Under the pieces are notes generated by a model. The model did no database searches. It saw only the letters and a program-made list of their open reading frames with translations, and had not been told where the DNA came from. From Pedosphaera sp. (GTDB lineage Bacteria; Verrucomicrobiota; Verrucomicrobiia; Limisphaerales; SXQI01), in the NCBI GenBank assembly GCA_025359965.1, contig JANYDC010000031.1, positions 1-64,000 of the forward strand: a DNA stretch of 64,000 nucleotides, written 5' to 3'. Shown in pieces: positions 25,093 to 34,619 of the stretch. Positions within the stretch are counted from its first letter, which is position 1, and every line of letters begins with the position of its first letter. The translations under genes and the position numbers were made by a program.

Positions 25093-27105
25093 ATGTTTAT
25101 TTGGAAAAAGCTACAGCAACGGATCAATGGGGCACTAAACCAGCCGGCACTGGATGCTTTGCTGGCGCATGCTGATCCTTCAAGGCCGCTGCCTGAGCGA
25201 GTGGCGTGGGCGGAGGACTTGGTGACCTGGGTGCGTCGGCGAACTCCGCAGAAGAGCCTGCGCCTGCTGATTCAGATTCTCGATCGCCAGCCTGAACTCC
25301 AGCTCCGCGTGGCGCAGACGTTTCGTTCCCTCGTGCGCGATACGGATGCACTTGACCTCTTTGCTGACACAGGCCTCCCTGGACGGGTCGCCTTTAGCCA
25401 TGAAGCGTTGTCGCGATTGACAGCCCGCATCCTCCCGAGCCCGCCAAATACACGGGATCTTGGCGACATCTTCGACAGGTTGTTCTCTGAGGCGCAAGAT
25501 GGAGATTGGCTGGAAGCCGTCGACGAGAGCCTCGCGGCCGATATTGTCCGCCTTTTCCACCACGGAAAATCGCCGGAAGAAAGCGGCTGGAATTCCCTGC
25601 GATCCGATCTCGAGGACGCGATGGTGCAACTCGCGGGACGGATTCGCGTCACAGGATCGCAACGAGAAGTGCGCGGACGTCTGACCAAGCGACTGTTCCG
25701 CGAGCTCCCCTTTCAAAGACTGGCCCCAAGTGTGGAGGTTTTGTTTGATCGGGCACGCGCTGGCGTTCTGGTGGCGCAATTAACAGCTGAACTGAACCAT
25801 GTGCGCAGTGCGGCGGACGCCTGCGATTTAGCAGCGGATGAGATCACTGCGCAGTTAGCAGTCTCAGGTGTGAACGTAAGCCTCGTTTACCACCTTGAAC
25901 GGATCAGAGCGCAGGTGCGGCGGCTGGATCTCCTACTGGAAGTTTGGTCTTCTCCGCAACTGGACAACAGACGAGTGCTGGCAGTGCTCTCGGACCTGGT
26001 GCGACAAAACCATGAACACCGCAGCTTCACGGCATTCCTGCGCCAGAATCTGCACCTTCTGACGCGCAGTTTGGTCGAGCGCAGCGCCGAGACTGGCGAG
26101 CATTACATTGCCCGCAGCCGCAGCGAGTATTTTGCCATGCTTGGAAGCGCGCTTGGCGGCGGTGCGATCACGAGTTTGACCACAATGGGCAAGTTGCTGC
26201 TCGCGAAATTGCCTCTGGCGGATTTTTTTAAGGGCCTGGCATTTGGCGTCAATTACGCCTGCAGCTTCGTTACCATCCAACAGGCAGGGTGCACTCTAGC
26301 CACCAAACACCCGGCCTCAACGGCCACTGCGCTCGCACGGCGTATGGCGGAATTGCGAGATGTGCAGCGTCGTGAGCTGCTGGTGGATGAAATCGTCTGC
26401 CTTGTCCGATCCCAAACCGCGGCCATTGCCGGAAACCTCCTCGCCGTAATCCCGGCCACCCTGATACTGCATTGGCTGTGGACCATGGCCACCGGACACG
26501 CAGCTCTAAATGAGGCCAAGGCGCACAGCATTGTGGACTCAATCTCCGTGTTTAGCGGCGCATGGCCATTCGCGGTTTTCACAGGTGTTCTCTTATGGCT
26601 CTCATCAATGGTTGCAGCATGGGCGGACAACTGGTTTGCGGTCCATGAACTGCGCGCGTCACTCTCACAAAACCGACGCATACAAAATTGGATCGGGCCC
26701 AGCCGATCCGCGCGAATGGCGCTTTGGTTTGAGAGGAATATTTCCGCACTCGGCGGAAATATTTCGCTGGGCTTTATGCTGGGAATGATTCCAGAAATTG
26801 CCGGTTTCTTTGGCTTACCCATTGATGTGCGGCACGTCACCCTCTCAACAGGACAATTTACAGCGGCTCTGTCGGTCCTGGGCGTGGGTGGAATTGGGTG
26901 GACGATCTGGCTGGCCAGTGTGGTAGGAATTCTCGGGATTGGTGCGTTAAACCTGATTGTGAGCTTCAGCCTTGCGATGTTCGTCGCTATTCGGGCGCGC
27001 AATGTGCGGCCAGTCGAGCGAGGTTTGCTTTATCAGGCCATGATCCAGAGAATATGTCATCAACCCCTCAGTTTCATTTTACCACCAAGGCGCGCGGCGA
27101 CCTGA
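25093..27105 (+). CDS. Gcr-family membrane protein (annotated elsewhere as 'site-specific recombinase')
   Basis: The 670-aa protein resembles the Gcr/'SpecificRecomb' family. The N-terminal 340 residues are helical and soluble (PSRPLPERVAWAEDLVTWVR, then LRLLIQILDRQPELQLRVAQ). The C-terminal half has several membrane helices, at about 355-395, 449-467, 490-510, 554-572 and 590-640. The segment ARSRSEYFAMLGSALGGGAI and the following FGVNYACSFVTIQQAG and KHPASTATALARRM are typical of the family. Despite the family name there is no serine or tyrosine recombinase domain, and the membrane topology argues against a recombinase. The true function is unknown. It is a single gene, followed after 80 bases by the giant dehydrogenase. 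Confidence 0.75.
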   Translation: MFIWKKLQQRINGALNQPALDALLAHADPSRPLPERVAWAEDLVTWVRRRTPQKSLRLLIQILDRQPELQLRVAQTFRSLVRDTDALDLFADTGLPGRVAFSHEALSRLTARILPSPPNTRDLGDIFDRLFSEAQDGDWLEAVDESLAADIVRLFHHGKSPEESGWNSLRSDLEDAMVQLAGRIRVTGSQREVRGRLTKRLFRELPFQRLAPSVEVLFDRARAGVLVAQLTAELNHVRSAADACDLAADEITAQLAVSGVNVSLVYHLERIRAQVRRLDLLLEVWSSPQLDNRRVLAVLSDLVRQNHEHRSFTAFLRQNLHLLTRSLVERSAETGEHYIARSRSEYFAMLGSALGGGAITSLTTMGKLLLAKLPLADFFKGLAFGVNYACSFVTIQQAGCTLATKHPASTATALARRMAELRDVQRRELLVDEIVCLVRSQTAAIAGNLLAVIPATLILHWLWTMATGHAALNEAKAHSIVDSISVFSGAWPFAVFTGVLLWLSSMVAAWADNWFAVHELRASLSQNRRIQNWIGPSRSARMALWFERNISALGGNISLGFMLGMIPEIAGFFGLPIDVRHVTLSTGQFTAALSVLGVGGIGWTIWLASVVGILGIGALNLIVSFSLAMFVAIRARNVRPVERGLLYQAMIQRICHQPLSFILPPRRAAT

Positions 27106-27185
27106 GCATCGGCAACAGCTCGGGTGTCGCTTTTTGAATTGCCAAGCAAAAAGGCCCGTCCCAGTCTGGCGCATCAACTGACACC

Positions 27186-30100
27186 ATGAGATCCATCATC
27201 ACACTAGCCGCAGTGGCTTTACTTACCTCCACCTCACCGTGGGCACGGGCGGCAGGCAAACAACTCTCCGGCCAGCACGCCCCGGCGACCACCCCGCCAC
27301 TCTCTCCTGCGGAGGCACAAAAGAAATTCACACTTCCGGAAGGTTTTGAGGCGCGTCTCTTCGCTTCCGAACCGGATGTGATCAATCCGGTGGCCATGAC
27401 CTGGGACGACCGGGGGCGACTTTGGGTGGTGGAGTTGTATGAATACCCCCTCGGCGCTCCAGCCGGAACCAAGCCCCGCGACCGGGTGAAAATTTTGGAA
27501 GATGTGGACGGCGACGGACACGCCGACAAAGTCACCATTTTCGCCGACGGATTGAATCTCGCCACTGCGATTCTGCTCGGCAACGGTGGGGCCTACATTG
27601 GGCAAGCCCCCGACCTGCTGTTTTTGAAGGATACGGATGGGGATGATGTCGCCGACCAGCGGACCACCTTGATGACTGGGTTTGGATTGGAGGATCGCCA
27701 CGAGTTACTCAACGGGTTCGCGTGGGGACCGGATGGGTATCTCTACATGACGCATGGCATTTTCACCCATTCCAAGGTGAAAGACCCGGAGAAACCGGAT
27801 GCTCCTGCGGTCGAAATGACCGGGGCCGTGGCGCGCTATCATCCCCGCACCAAGAAGTTTGAAATCTTCGCTGAAGGAACAAGCAATCCCTGGGGGGTTG
27901 ATTTCGACGCGGCAGGCAATGCGTTTGTGTCCGCCTGCGTGATTGAGCACATGTTCCACATGGCGCCGGGCGGAGACTATGACCGTCAGGCGGGAAGCAC
28001 CCCCAATCCCTACGCTTATGAGATGCTGCACTCGATCAATGATCACCGCCATTTCCGCGCGGCATACGCCGGGATACAAATTTATCAGGGGAACCAGTAT
28101 CCGGCTGAATACAAGGGGATGATCTTCCAAGGGAACATCCATGACAGCGCGGTTCACATGGACCGGCTGACTAAAAAGGGATCCAGTTTTACCTCCTCCT
28201 TTGTGCAGGATTTCGTCCGAGCGAACGACGGCTGGTTCCGACCTGTTAGCGAGCAAGTGGGGCCCGACGGCGCGCTTTGGATCATGGATTGGTATGATCG
28301 TTATCCCTGTTATCAAAATGCCAATGCCGATCCAGAAGGCGTGGACCGCGAGCGCGGCCGCATCTGGCGCATTGTTCATACCGGCAAAAATCCGGGCGCT
28401 CCGGTGCCATCCCACCCGGCTGGCCTCAACATGGCAAAGCTGGAAACGCCGGAACTCGTGAAGCAACTGGCCGACCCTAACATCTGGCAGCGTCGCATGG
28501 CGCAAAGACTCCTGATCGAACGAAAAGCCCCTGAGACAAGCAAGCTGGCACTGGGCTTCATGGCCAACCCCGCGACTCCAGACGACGGACGTATCGCGGC
28601 CATGTGGACTCTGGGCAGCATGTCCCTGCTCGACAGCGCTTTGTTGGATGGCTTTTCCCGAGACACCAATGGTGTCATCCGCACTTGGGCGGCGCGGTTT
28701 ACGGGTGAGACCGGCCTAGACACCGACAATGCAGAGGCGCGGCTGATCCAATTGGCCAACGATACGGACCCACAAGTCCGCCTAGCTGTTGCCACCGCAG
28801 CGAGACAAATGGTTTCAGGAGATCTGACGATCAACACCCCACCCAGATCCGAGCCCAGGGACATCGGGCCAATCCTAGCGTCGGTGGCCATGCACCCCCA
28901 ATCGGGGGAGGATGCGGTTATTCCGTTTATGGTTTGGGTGGCGATGGAACCGGGCATCAGCCGAGACCCTGCCCCGGCATTGCAGTGGATTGCCGACAAT
29001 GGACTTCAATGCGAGGCCATCTCAAAAAAGATTTTGGTGAAGATCGTCCGCCGAATCTGCGATGGAAACAATCCGCAGCACTACGAAGCGGCGCGTAAGT
29101 TCATTCTGGGAATGGCTTCGGGATCTTCTTCATTGGCCGCTGCCGCTTTGGACGGGATGCTGGAAGGCCAAAAAGGCCGTAGCACTCCTCCGGGGGACTG
29201 GACTCCCGAGTTCATCGCGCAGCTGTTGAAAAGCACGGACACTGCGGTGGCTGCAAAGGGACGCCAACTAGGCACCGTTTGGGGTGATTCAGCCGCAATT
29301 GCGAGCTCCGTGAAGATTGCCGCCAATCCAGCCGCCTCTGAATCCGAACGCATCGGTGCCATCGGCGTCATCCGCAAGCAACGGACCGACGCAGTGCGTG
29401 AGACACTGCTCAACATCGCCCTTGAGAGTGGATCCGACAAAACCAGTCTTGAAGCCATGCGCGGACTGGCTGAAGTCGGAGGGGAAAAAATCGCCAGCAG
29501 ACTGCTCACGCGATGGAGCAGCCTCACCCCCGCCGTCCGCCGCGCCGCCTGCGAACTGCTCGCTTCACGGGCCGAGTGGGCCGGGCCGTTTCTTGCGGCT
29601 GTGGAAGGAAAAAGCATTGCGGCTACCGAGATCCCCTCCACCGTTGTGAGATCGTTGTTGTCCTCAAATAATAATGAAATCAAAGCCCGCGCCGCCAAAG
29701 CCATTGGACGCTTCCGTGAATCAGGAGCCGACAAACTCCAAATCATCGCCACCAAAAAAGACATGATTCTGGCGGGCAAGGCCGACATCAAAGCCGGGCA
29801 TGAACTTGCCCAAAAGACCTGCCTGATCTGCCACAAAATGTATGGTGAGGGAGCCGAAGTCGGGCCTGACCTCACCGGTGTGGGACGCTCCAGTTTGGAT
29901 GCGCTTCTCAGCAACGTCATCGACCCCAACCAGATCGTCGGCCAGGGCTACGAAAACGTGGAAGTCGAAACCAAGGATGGACGCAGCGTGAGCGGGAGGA
30001 TGGTGGAAAACTCCGCCACGCGCATTCGCCTGCTCTCAGCCGGGCCAAAAGAAGAGACCATCGCCAAAGCCGAAGTGGCGTCCATGCGCATCAGCGAACT

Positions 30101-30686
30101 CTCGGTCATGCCGGAAGGCTTGGAGCAAATGCCGGATGCGGATTTCCGAAATCTGATGATGTACATCCTCAACCCGCCGCAGGATAAAAAAGACGCAGCG
30201 AAAGAACCTTTGGAAAAACCGCGCGCCGCAAATCAAGCCGCCGTGGATGGTGAATCGATTGCCCTTTGGAACCCACAATGGAAACTCACCGCCCCGGAAT
30301 TTGAGGGCACTCCCACAAAATTGCCGACACACCTCGGTCGCTCCAACGTGCTAATGACCCACGCCTACAGTCCGGAAAAGGGCAGCTTCTTCGAGCGCAT
30401 CGCAGAGATTCCCTCGGGCAAAACCACCAAACTCAATATTGCCGTCGCCAGCCACGACTCGGGCGATTGGGAATTGCGCGTCACCGCCAATGGCCAACTC
30501 CTCCACAAGGAAATCATTGGACATGATGGGGACCGCTGGAAACAGGCCAGCGTTGACCTGACGAAATTTGCGGGCCAGCGCATCACCCTGCGGGCCGAGA
30601 ATTGGGCCAACGGTTGGAACAACGAGTTCGCCTACTGGGGCGGCCTTGAACTCCAAACTTCAGAACTGAAATCGGCTTCAAAATAA
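27186..30686 (+). CDS. Giant secreted PVC-type dehydrogenase-like protein with C-terminal cytochrome c
   Basis: The 1166-aa protein has a signal peptide (about 1-24, ending WARAAG). A PVC membrane-bound-dehydrogenase propeller spans about 48-403 (EDVDGDGHADK, DTDGDDVADQ, closing GRIWRIVHTG). HEAT-like repeats cover about 415-850 (NDTDPQVRLAVATAARQM). A cytochrome c domain at about 865-995 has haem motif CLICH at 879-883, followed by GEGAEVGPDLTGVGRSS. A C-terminal jelly-roll-like carbohydrate-binding module (about 1018-1165) completes it. These proteins are hallmarks of Planctomycetota and Verrucomicrobiota; the substrate is unknown, but oxidation of sugars or sugar alcohols with electron transfer to the haem is the usual proposal. 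It is a paralogue of the protein at 6800, which carries copper instead of haem. Confidence 0.88.
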   Translation: MRSIITLAAVALLTSTSPWARAAGKQLSGQHAPATTPPLSPAEAQKKFTLPEGFEARLFASEPDVINPVAMTWDDRGRLWVVELYEYPLGAPAGTKPRDRVKILEDVDGDGHADKVTIFADGLNLATAILLGNGGAYIGQAPDLLFLKDTDGDDVADQRTTLMTGFGLEDRHELLNGFAWGPDGYLYMTHGIFTHSKVKDPEKPDAPAVEMTGAVARYHPRTKKFEIFAEGTSNPWGVDFDAAGNAFVSACVIEHMFHMAPGGDYDRQAGSTPNPYAYEMLHSINDHRHFRAAYAGIQIYQGNQYPAEYKGMIFQGNIHDSAVHMDRLTKKGSSFTSSFVQDFVRANDGWFRPVSEQVGPDGALWIMDWYDRYPCYQNANADPEGVDRERGRIWRIVHTGKNPGAPVPSHPAGLNMAKLETPELVKQLADPNIWQRRMAQRLLIERKAPETSKLALGFMANPATPDDGRIAAMWTLGSMSLLDSALLDGFSRDTNGVIRTWAARFTGETGLDTDNAEARLIQLANDTDPQVRLAVATAARQMVSGDLTINTPPRSEPRDIGPILASVAMHPQSGEDAVIPFMVWVAMEPGISRDPAPALQWIADNGLQCEAISKKILVKIVRRICDGNNPQHYEAARKFILGMASGSSSLAAAALDGMLEGQKGRSTPPGDWTPEFIAQLLKSTDTAVAAKGRQLGTVWGDSAAIASSVKIAANPAASESERIGAIGVIRKQRTDAVRETLLNIALESGSDKTSLEAMRGLAEVGGEKIASRLLTRWSSLTPAVRRAACELLASRAEWAGPFLAAVEGKSIAATEIPSTVVRSLLSSNNNEIKARAAKAIGRFRESGADKLQIIATKKDMILAGKADIKAGHELAQKTCLICHKMYGEGAEVGPDLTGVGRSSLDALLSNVIDPNQIVGQGYENVEVETKDGRSVSGRMVENSATRIRLLSAGPKEETIAKAEVASMRISELSVMPEGLEQMPDADFRNLMMYILNPPQDKKDAAKEPLEKPRAANQAAVDGESIALWNPQWKLTAPEFEGTPTKLPTHLGRSNVLMTHAYSPEKGSFFERIAEIPSGKTTKLNIAVASHDSGDWELRVTANGQLLHKEIIGHDGDRWKQASVDLTKFAGQRITLRAENWANGWNNEFAYWGGLELQTSELKSASK

Positions 30687-30783
30687 CCCTGTTAAAGATC
30701 CAAAAATGCCAAAAATCGTCGTGTGAGGTTATAACATTCAAAAATACTGTTACATTGCCCCGCTCGGCGGCATTTACAAGTGA

Positions 30784-31839
30784 ATGCAGGAATTGAATGA
30801 CAGCGCATTATTGCGGCAGTACGTGGAACAGGACACCGAGGAGGCCTTTGGCGTGCTGGTTGCGCGCAACCTCAACAAGGTCTACTCGGTGGCCCTACGC
30901 TACACTGGAAACCATCATCAGGCAGAAGAAATAACCCAGGCCGTCTTCGTGATTCTCGCCAGAAAGGCGCGTACTTTAAATCCGAATGTCATTCTTTCCG
31001 GCTGGCTCTATCGAACCGCCAGACTGACCTCGCTGACCAAGATTAGGACTGAAATCCGACGCACCAATCGCGAACAGGAGGCGCAAAGGAAAATGTCTTT
31101 GAACGAAACTGAATCCGGCGACTGGTCTAGAATTGCTCCGCTGCTGGATGCGGCGATGGAACACTTGAACGAAAAGGATCGTCTCGCCATCATCCTGCGG
31201 TTTTTTGACGGCAAGTGCATGAAGGAGGTTGGGGCTGATATAGGGGGAAGCGAGGACGCAGCAAAGATGCGAGTCAATCGGGCGGTGGAAAAATTACGCA
31301 GATACTTCGCCAAAAAGGGTCTCATGGTTCCGGTTTCTGCTTTGATTTTCGCCCTTACGGCCAACTCTATTCAAGCAGCACCTGCGATGCTGGAAAAAAT
31401 CGCAACTGCTTCATCGGTCGCGAAGGGAGGCGCCGCCAATGGTTCTACGCTTGCCTTGGTTGATGGGACGTTGAAACTGATGGCTTGGTTAAAAGCAAAA
31501 ACCATCCTCGTTACGGGTGCGCTGCTTGTCGTACTTGCCAACGTGACCATGCGTTCGCTGGAATTGCATGACACCTTATACCTGTGCTACGGGCTTTTGA
31601 TTTGCCTGATATTGCCGATGATGATGAGCGTTTACAGTCCGGGGGATCGGGCGCTAAGAAAATTCTGCATTAAGATCGTATGGACCGGTCAGTTGCTGCT
31701 TGCCATGGCTGGCTTGGTTGTTTTGTTTTCGGAAACAGCAGCATTATACGCAATCGTGATTGCTTCGGTGGGTTACCTCGCTTGTGCTTTGGCCCTGCAT
31801 CGGAAACTTCAGGTGCGCCTATTTATTGGCGGGGCGTGA
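30784..31839 (+). CDS. ECF-type sigma factor fused to a multi-pass membrane domain
   Basis: Residues 13-82 form sigma region 2 (FGVLVARNLNKVYSVALRY, then AEEITQAVFVILARKA and LSGWLYRTARL). Residues 120-175 form sigma region 4 with an HTH (LNEKDRLAIILRFFDGK, then MKEVGADIGGSEDAAKMRVN). Beyond about 180 the chain carries about five hydrophobic helices (181-197, 240-256, 265-284, 300-317, 321-340) and no classical anti-sigma domain. A normal ECF factor is about 190 aa, so this 351-aa form is a genuine fusion, a type common in Verrucomicrobiota. Membrane tethering could hold the sigma domain inactive until a signal or proteolysis frees it; that is inference. It begins 97 bases after the giant dehydrogenase gene. 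Confidence 0.88.
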   Translation: MQELNDSALLRQYVEQDTEEAFGVLVARNLNKVYSVALRYTGNHHQAEEITQAVFVILARKARTLNPNVILSGWLYRTARLTSLTKIRTEIRRTNREQEAQRKMSLNETESGDWSRIAPLLDAAMEHLNEKDRLAIILRFFDGKCMKEVGADIGGSEDAAKMRVNRAVEKLRRYFAKKGLMVPVSALIFALTANSIQAAPAMLEKIATASSVAKGGAANGSTLALVDGTLKLMAWLKAKTILVTGALLVVLANVTMRSLELHDTLYLCYGLLICLILPMMMSVYSPGDRALRKFCIKIVWTGQLLLAMAGLVVLFSETAALYAIVIASVGYLACALALHRKLQVRLFIGGA

Positions 31840-31937
31840 GTGTGACGGGATGGGAGGGGGCTGTCCTCAGCACGCCGTTCAGAAGGAAACCAACGTTCCA
31901 ACTTTTTGGTGCGCCCAAAGTCTTTGCCAAACGCCTG

Positions 31938-31970
31938 GTCTTCGCGGTCTCGTGTCTTCGCGTGAAATTT
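31938..31970. repeat. Dispersed CTTCGCGTGAAA repeat copy
   Basis: GTCTTCGCGGTCTCGTGTCTTCGCGTGAAA-type sequence, related to the hairpin arm of the tandem repeat at 18913-19275. It lies in the short gap between the sigma factor gene and the convergent PQQ-like gene. Only one arm is present, so no hairpin is expected here. Confidence 0.55.
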
Positions 31971-31986
31971 TAATGCGTGGTCACGG

Positions 31987-33204
31987 CTACGACACCTTGA
32001 GAACAGGACGGGCAATCTTCCAGAGATGCCCGTCGCTGCGAATGTAAATGGCATCTCCTGAAATGGAGGGCGTGCCAATAATGATCTCATCCAAATTTAG
32101 TTCGCCGACGACTTCACCCTCCGGCTTGGAGGGATCAACCACCTGGAGCAACCCCTTCTCGTTGACCAGGTAGATAAATTTTCCAGCCGCCAGTGGGCTG
32201 GCGCTGAAAGGCCCCTTCAACCGAAGCTGCCATAACCGCGCTCCGTCGGCGGTGGAACCGCAACTCAGCACGCCTGCATCGTTCAAAGTAAAAATCTGAT
32301 CCCCTAAAACGAGCGGGCTGGCAGTTGCCGGACGCAGCTGAGTCGCCCTCCATAATTGTTTGGGCGGCTGTCCCTCCCCTGCCCCTTGCAAGGCGGTGAT
32401 GCCTGATGATGGGACATAAAGAACATCTCCCTTCAACCCACTAGACGGGACGGTCGAAGCACCTTCGGCGTAATTCCAGATTTCGCGCCCGGTTGCTGCG
32501 TCGACCAAGGATACCCCGGCACTGGATTGCAACGCGACTCGATGCGATCCGCCTTCCGATCCCAACACCAATGGCGAAGTCCAATTCGCCTTGCGAGGGC
32601 GGGTAATCTTCCATCGATTCACCCCGGTCACCGCATCCACACCAATAGCAAAAGCATCGCCATCGGTTTCTATTTGAGCCACCAAAACCCCATCCGTCGC
32701 CACTGGTGAGGCAGAGAGCCCCAAACCGTTGCTTGCGTTGGGATAATCACGCATCAACCCGCGCAGCCAAAGCAGATTGCCGTTGAGATCCAGACAGAAC
32801 AGGTCGTTGGAGGAAAATAAGGCAAAAACCCGTTCGCCATCGCTGGCGGGAGAAGGTCCGGCCACGCTGATTTTTTCATGACAGGTAGTGCGCCCAGTCG
32901 CCCAGAATTGACGCTCCCAGAGGGTGCGTCCATCTGCCGCGCTGAAACAAAACACATGAAGCCTCTCCCCTTGTCCACCGCTTGACGCGGTCACAAACAC
33001 GCGGTCACCCACCACGATAGGCGTGGAATGACCTCGTCCCGGTAAATCCACATTCCAAGCCACATTCTTGGCCGCATCGAGAGTGGTGGGAAGGTGAGCA
33101 TCAGCCGCCACCCCAGCCCCCTGCGGCCCACGAAATTGCCGCCAGTCCCCAGCCGAAGCGTTCAACACCAACAACCCGCACAAAATCGACAAAGGCCGCG
33201 TCAT
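31987..33204 (-). CDS. Secreted PQQ-like beta-propeller protein
   Basis: The 405-aa protein has a short signal peptide (MTRPLSILCGLLVLNASAG) followed by the WRQFRGPQGAGVA motif that opens many PVC PQQ-like propellers. Blade repeats follow with D-x-x-T/A-G-R-x-x-W type ends (AADGRTLWERQF, DAATGREIWNYAEG, DAVTGVNRWKI). BamB-like propellers bind partners rather than PQQ, and no quinone-enzyme active-site residues are apparent, so an enzymatic role is doubtful. Its start overlaps the stop of the upstream HEAT gene in an ATGA, so the two are translationally coupled. A paralogue lies at 35905. Confidence 0.85.
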   Translation of the reverse strand: MTRPLSILCGLLVLNASAGDWRQFRGPQGAGVAADAHLPTTLDAAKNVAWNVDLPGRGHSTPIVVGDRVFVTASSGGQGERLHVFCFSAADGRTLWERQFWATGRTTCHEKISVAGPSPASDGERVFALFSSNDLFCLDLNGNLLWLRGLMRDYPNASNGLGLSASPVATDGVLVAQIETDGDAFAIGVDAVTGVNRWKITRPRKANWTSPLVLGSEGGSHRVALQSSAGVSLVDAATGREIWNYAEGASTVPSSGLKGDVLYVPSSGITALQGAGEGQPPKQLWRATQLRPATASPLVLGDQIFTLNDAGVLSCGSTADGARLWQLRLKGPFSASPLAAGKFIYLVNEKGLLQVVDPSKPEGEVVGELNLDEIIIGTPSISGDAIYIRSDGHLWKIARPVLKVS

Positions 33205-34364
33205 AGTTTTCCTCCGGTTGAGGCCACTGCGACTGAGGAACGAATAGGGGCACCTGCCAGATCACACACCCTCAACTGAAAATCCCAGTCGCTCGCCCAA
33301 TCCTCCGTCTGCTCATTCTGGCAGACCTTCACCAAAATGACATTCCGCCCGGACCTCAGCAGGGCGTTGACACGGTATTGGTCTATCGCCTTGTTACGAT
33401 GATACTCCTCTTGTCCGAATAAAAACTTGCCGTTGAGCCACACCTTGAAGGCGTTCTGCGAACCAATGCGGATCTCAGCGGCCTGTTGCTTTCCCGCAAC
33501 AAATTCACTGTACGCATAAGCCGCCACGCCTTTCAGCGGCGTGTAAGGCAAATTCATGCTCACATTTCCGTACTCATCCTTGCTTGTGAAATCCTGCCAG
33601 TGAACCTTAGAAGTTTTGCCGGTGTACTCTGAGCCAAAATCCAATTTTTCCTCGGGCGGATAAACAGCGGCGAATCCTTTCCCTCCCACGCTGTCAAACG
33701 GACCCACTACCTTCCATTGCGTGACAAACCCAAACGTCGCCGCCAAGTCCACCGTCTCACCCAGCGTCCGCAGATTCTTGGCGATGGCATCCACTTGATC
33801 GACGTCCCGCGCTGAAACAATCAACTCTTGATAAGTCGACTTGGCCTCGGCCTTTTTATCCCCCGCCATCAACTTAGCCGCTCGATCCATGACCCGCCCC
33901 ACCGCATCGCGCCGCAGTTCAGACCCAGGATCATTGACCATCTCAGAAATCAACTTCTCCGCTTTGGCGTGATCCACCTGATCAATAAGTTCAAAAGCCA
34001 GACGCCGAGCTCGGGCCGAGTTAGAAGTGTTGGCCAGAAATTTCTCAAGCGCCGCAACCGGCAACGCATGACCTGCCGCCAATTCACGACTGGCAATGGT
34101 TTCTACGGCGGAACGCAGCCAGTTCGCCGCCAAATCATTCGTTCCATTTAAAGCCTGCAAAATGGTAGGCAGTGCCGAAATATCGCTGGCCGCCAATTTC
34201 TTGAACGCCAAATTCGCCCCAGCATTTCCCTGCCCTTCCAAACTCACTTTTGAAATTGTCTTCAGCGCCGCCCCGACATCAGCCGACGAAGCCGCCGCCG
34301 CATGAGAACAGGAAAGCAACGCAGACAACACCACAATCCCGCCAAAAATAGGTCGCGTGAACAT
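33201..34364 (-). CDS. Secreted HEAT-like / galactose-binding-like protein
   Basis: The 387-aa protein has a signal sequence (MFTRPIFGGIVVLSALLSCS, then HAAAASS; a lipoprotein-type cysteine at LLSC is possible). Residues 30-200 are helical HEAT-like repeats (IDQVDHAKAEKLISEMVNDP, then LRRDAVGRVMDRAAKLMAGD). Residues 215-375 look like a beta-sandwich of the galactose-binding type: WKVVGPFDSVGGKGF, AYAYSEFVAGKQQAAEIRIG, KVWLNGKFLF and RSGRNVILVKVCQN. I know no named function. It is the first gene of a two-gene operon with the PQQ-like propeller, overlapping it by 4 bases, so the two may act as a surface pair. Confidence 0.75.
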   Translation of the reverse strand: MFTRPIFGGIVVLSALLSCSHAAAASSADVGAALKTISKVSLEGQGNAGANLAFKKLAASDISALPTILQALNGTNDLAANWLRSAVETIASRELAAGHALPVAALEKFLANTSNSARARRLAFELIDQVDHAKAEKLISEMVNDPGSELRRDAVGRVMDRAAKLMAGDKKAEAKSTYQELIVSARDVDQVDAIAKNLRTLGETVDLAATFGFVTQWKVVGPFDSVGGKGFAAVYPPEEKLDFGSEYTGKTSKVHWQDFTSKDEYGNVSMNLPYTPLKGVAAYAYSEFVAGKQQAAEIRIGSQNAFKVWLNGKFLFGQEEYHRNKAIDQYRVNALLRSGRNVILVKVCQNEQTEDWASDWDFQLRVCDLAGAPIRSSVAVASTGGKL

Positions 34365-34444
34365 TCCCTGACGCTAAAGGCAGAACAATTCCACCTCAAG
34401 GGTTTTCAGCCCATTGTTCACTCGCTCATAGATTCCAAACGGGA

Positions 34445-34545
34445 ATCCGTCATGCAGCCCCAGACCGCTTTGCGGTCAGTCGATCTGGAGTTCTATCCGG
34501 GTTGGACGCATCCTCGTACCCTGGGTAAAAAAGCACCAAAATCCC
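34445..34545. repeat. Dispersed repeat, left flank of the Panacea TA pair
   Basis: The stretch starting TGCAGCCCCAGACCGC and running through CTGGAGTTCTATCCGGGTTG to ACCCTGGGTAAAAAAGC resembles 35592-35676 on the other side of the toxin-antitoxin genes. It includes the perfect hairpin GACCGC-ttt-GCGGTC at 34463-34477. It is non-coding in any convincing frame, although the Panacea frame happens to be open through it. Confidence 0.6.
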
Positions 34546-34619
34546 TCCAACTCTGGAGGCGGTTGAGGCCGATTGTTTTATTGAACGAAGCAAAGACTTT
34601 CCGCTATGTTGAGGGTGTT

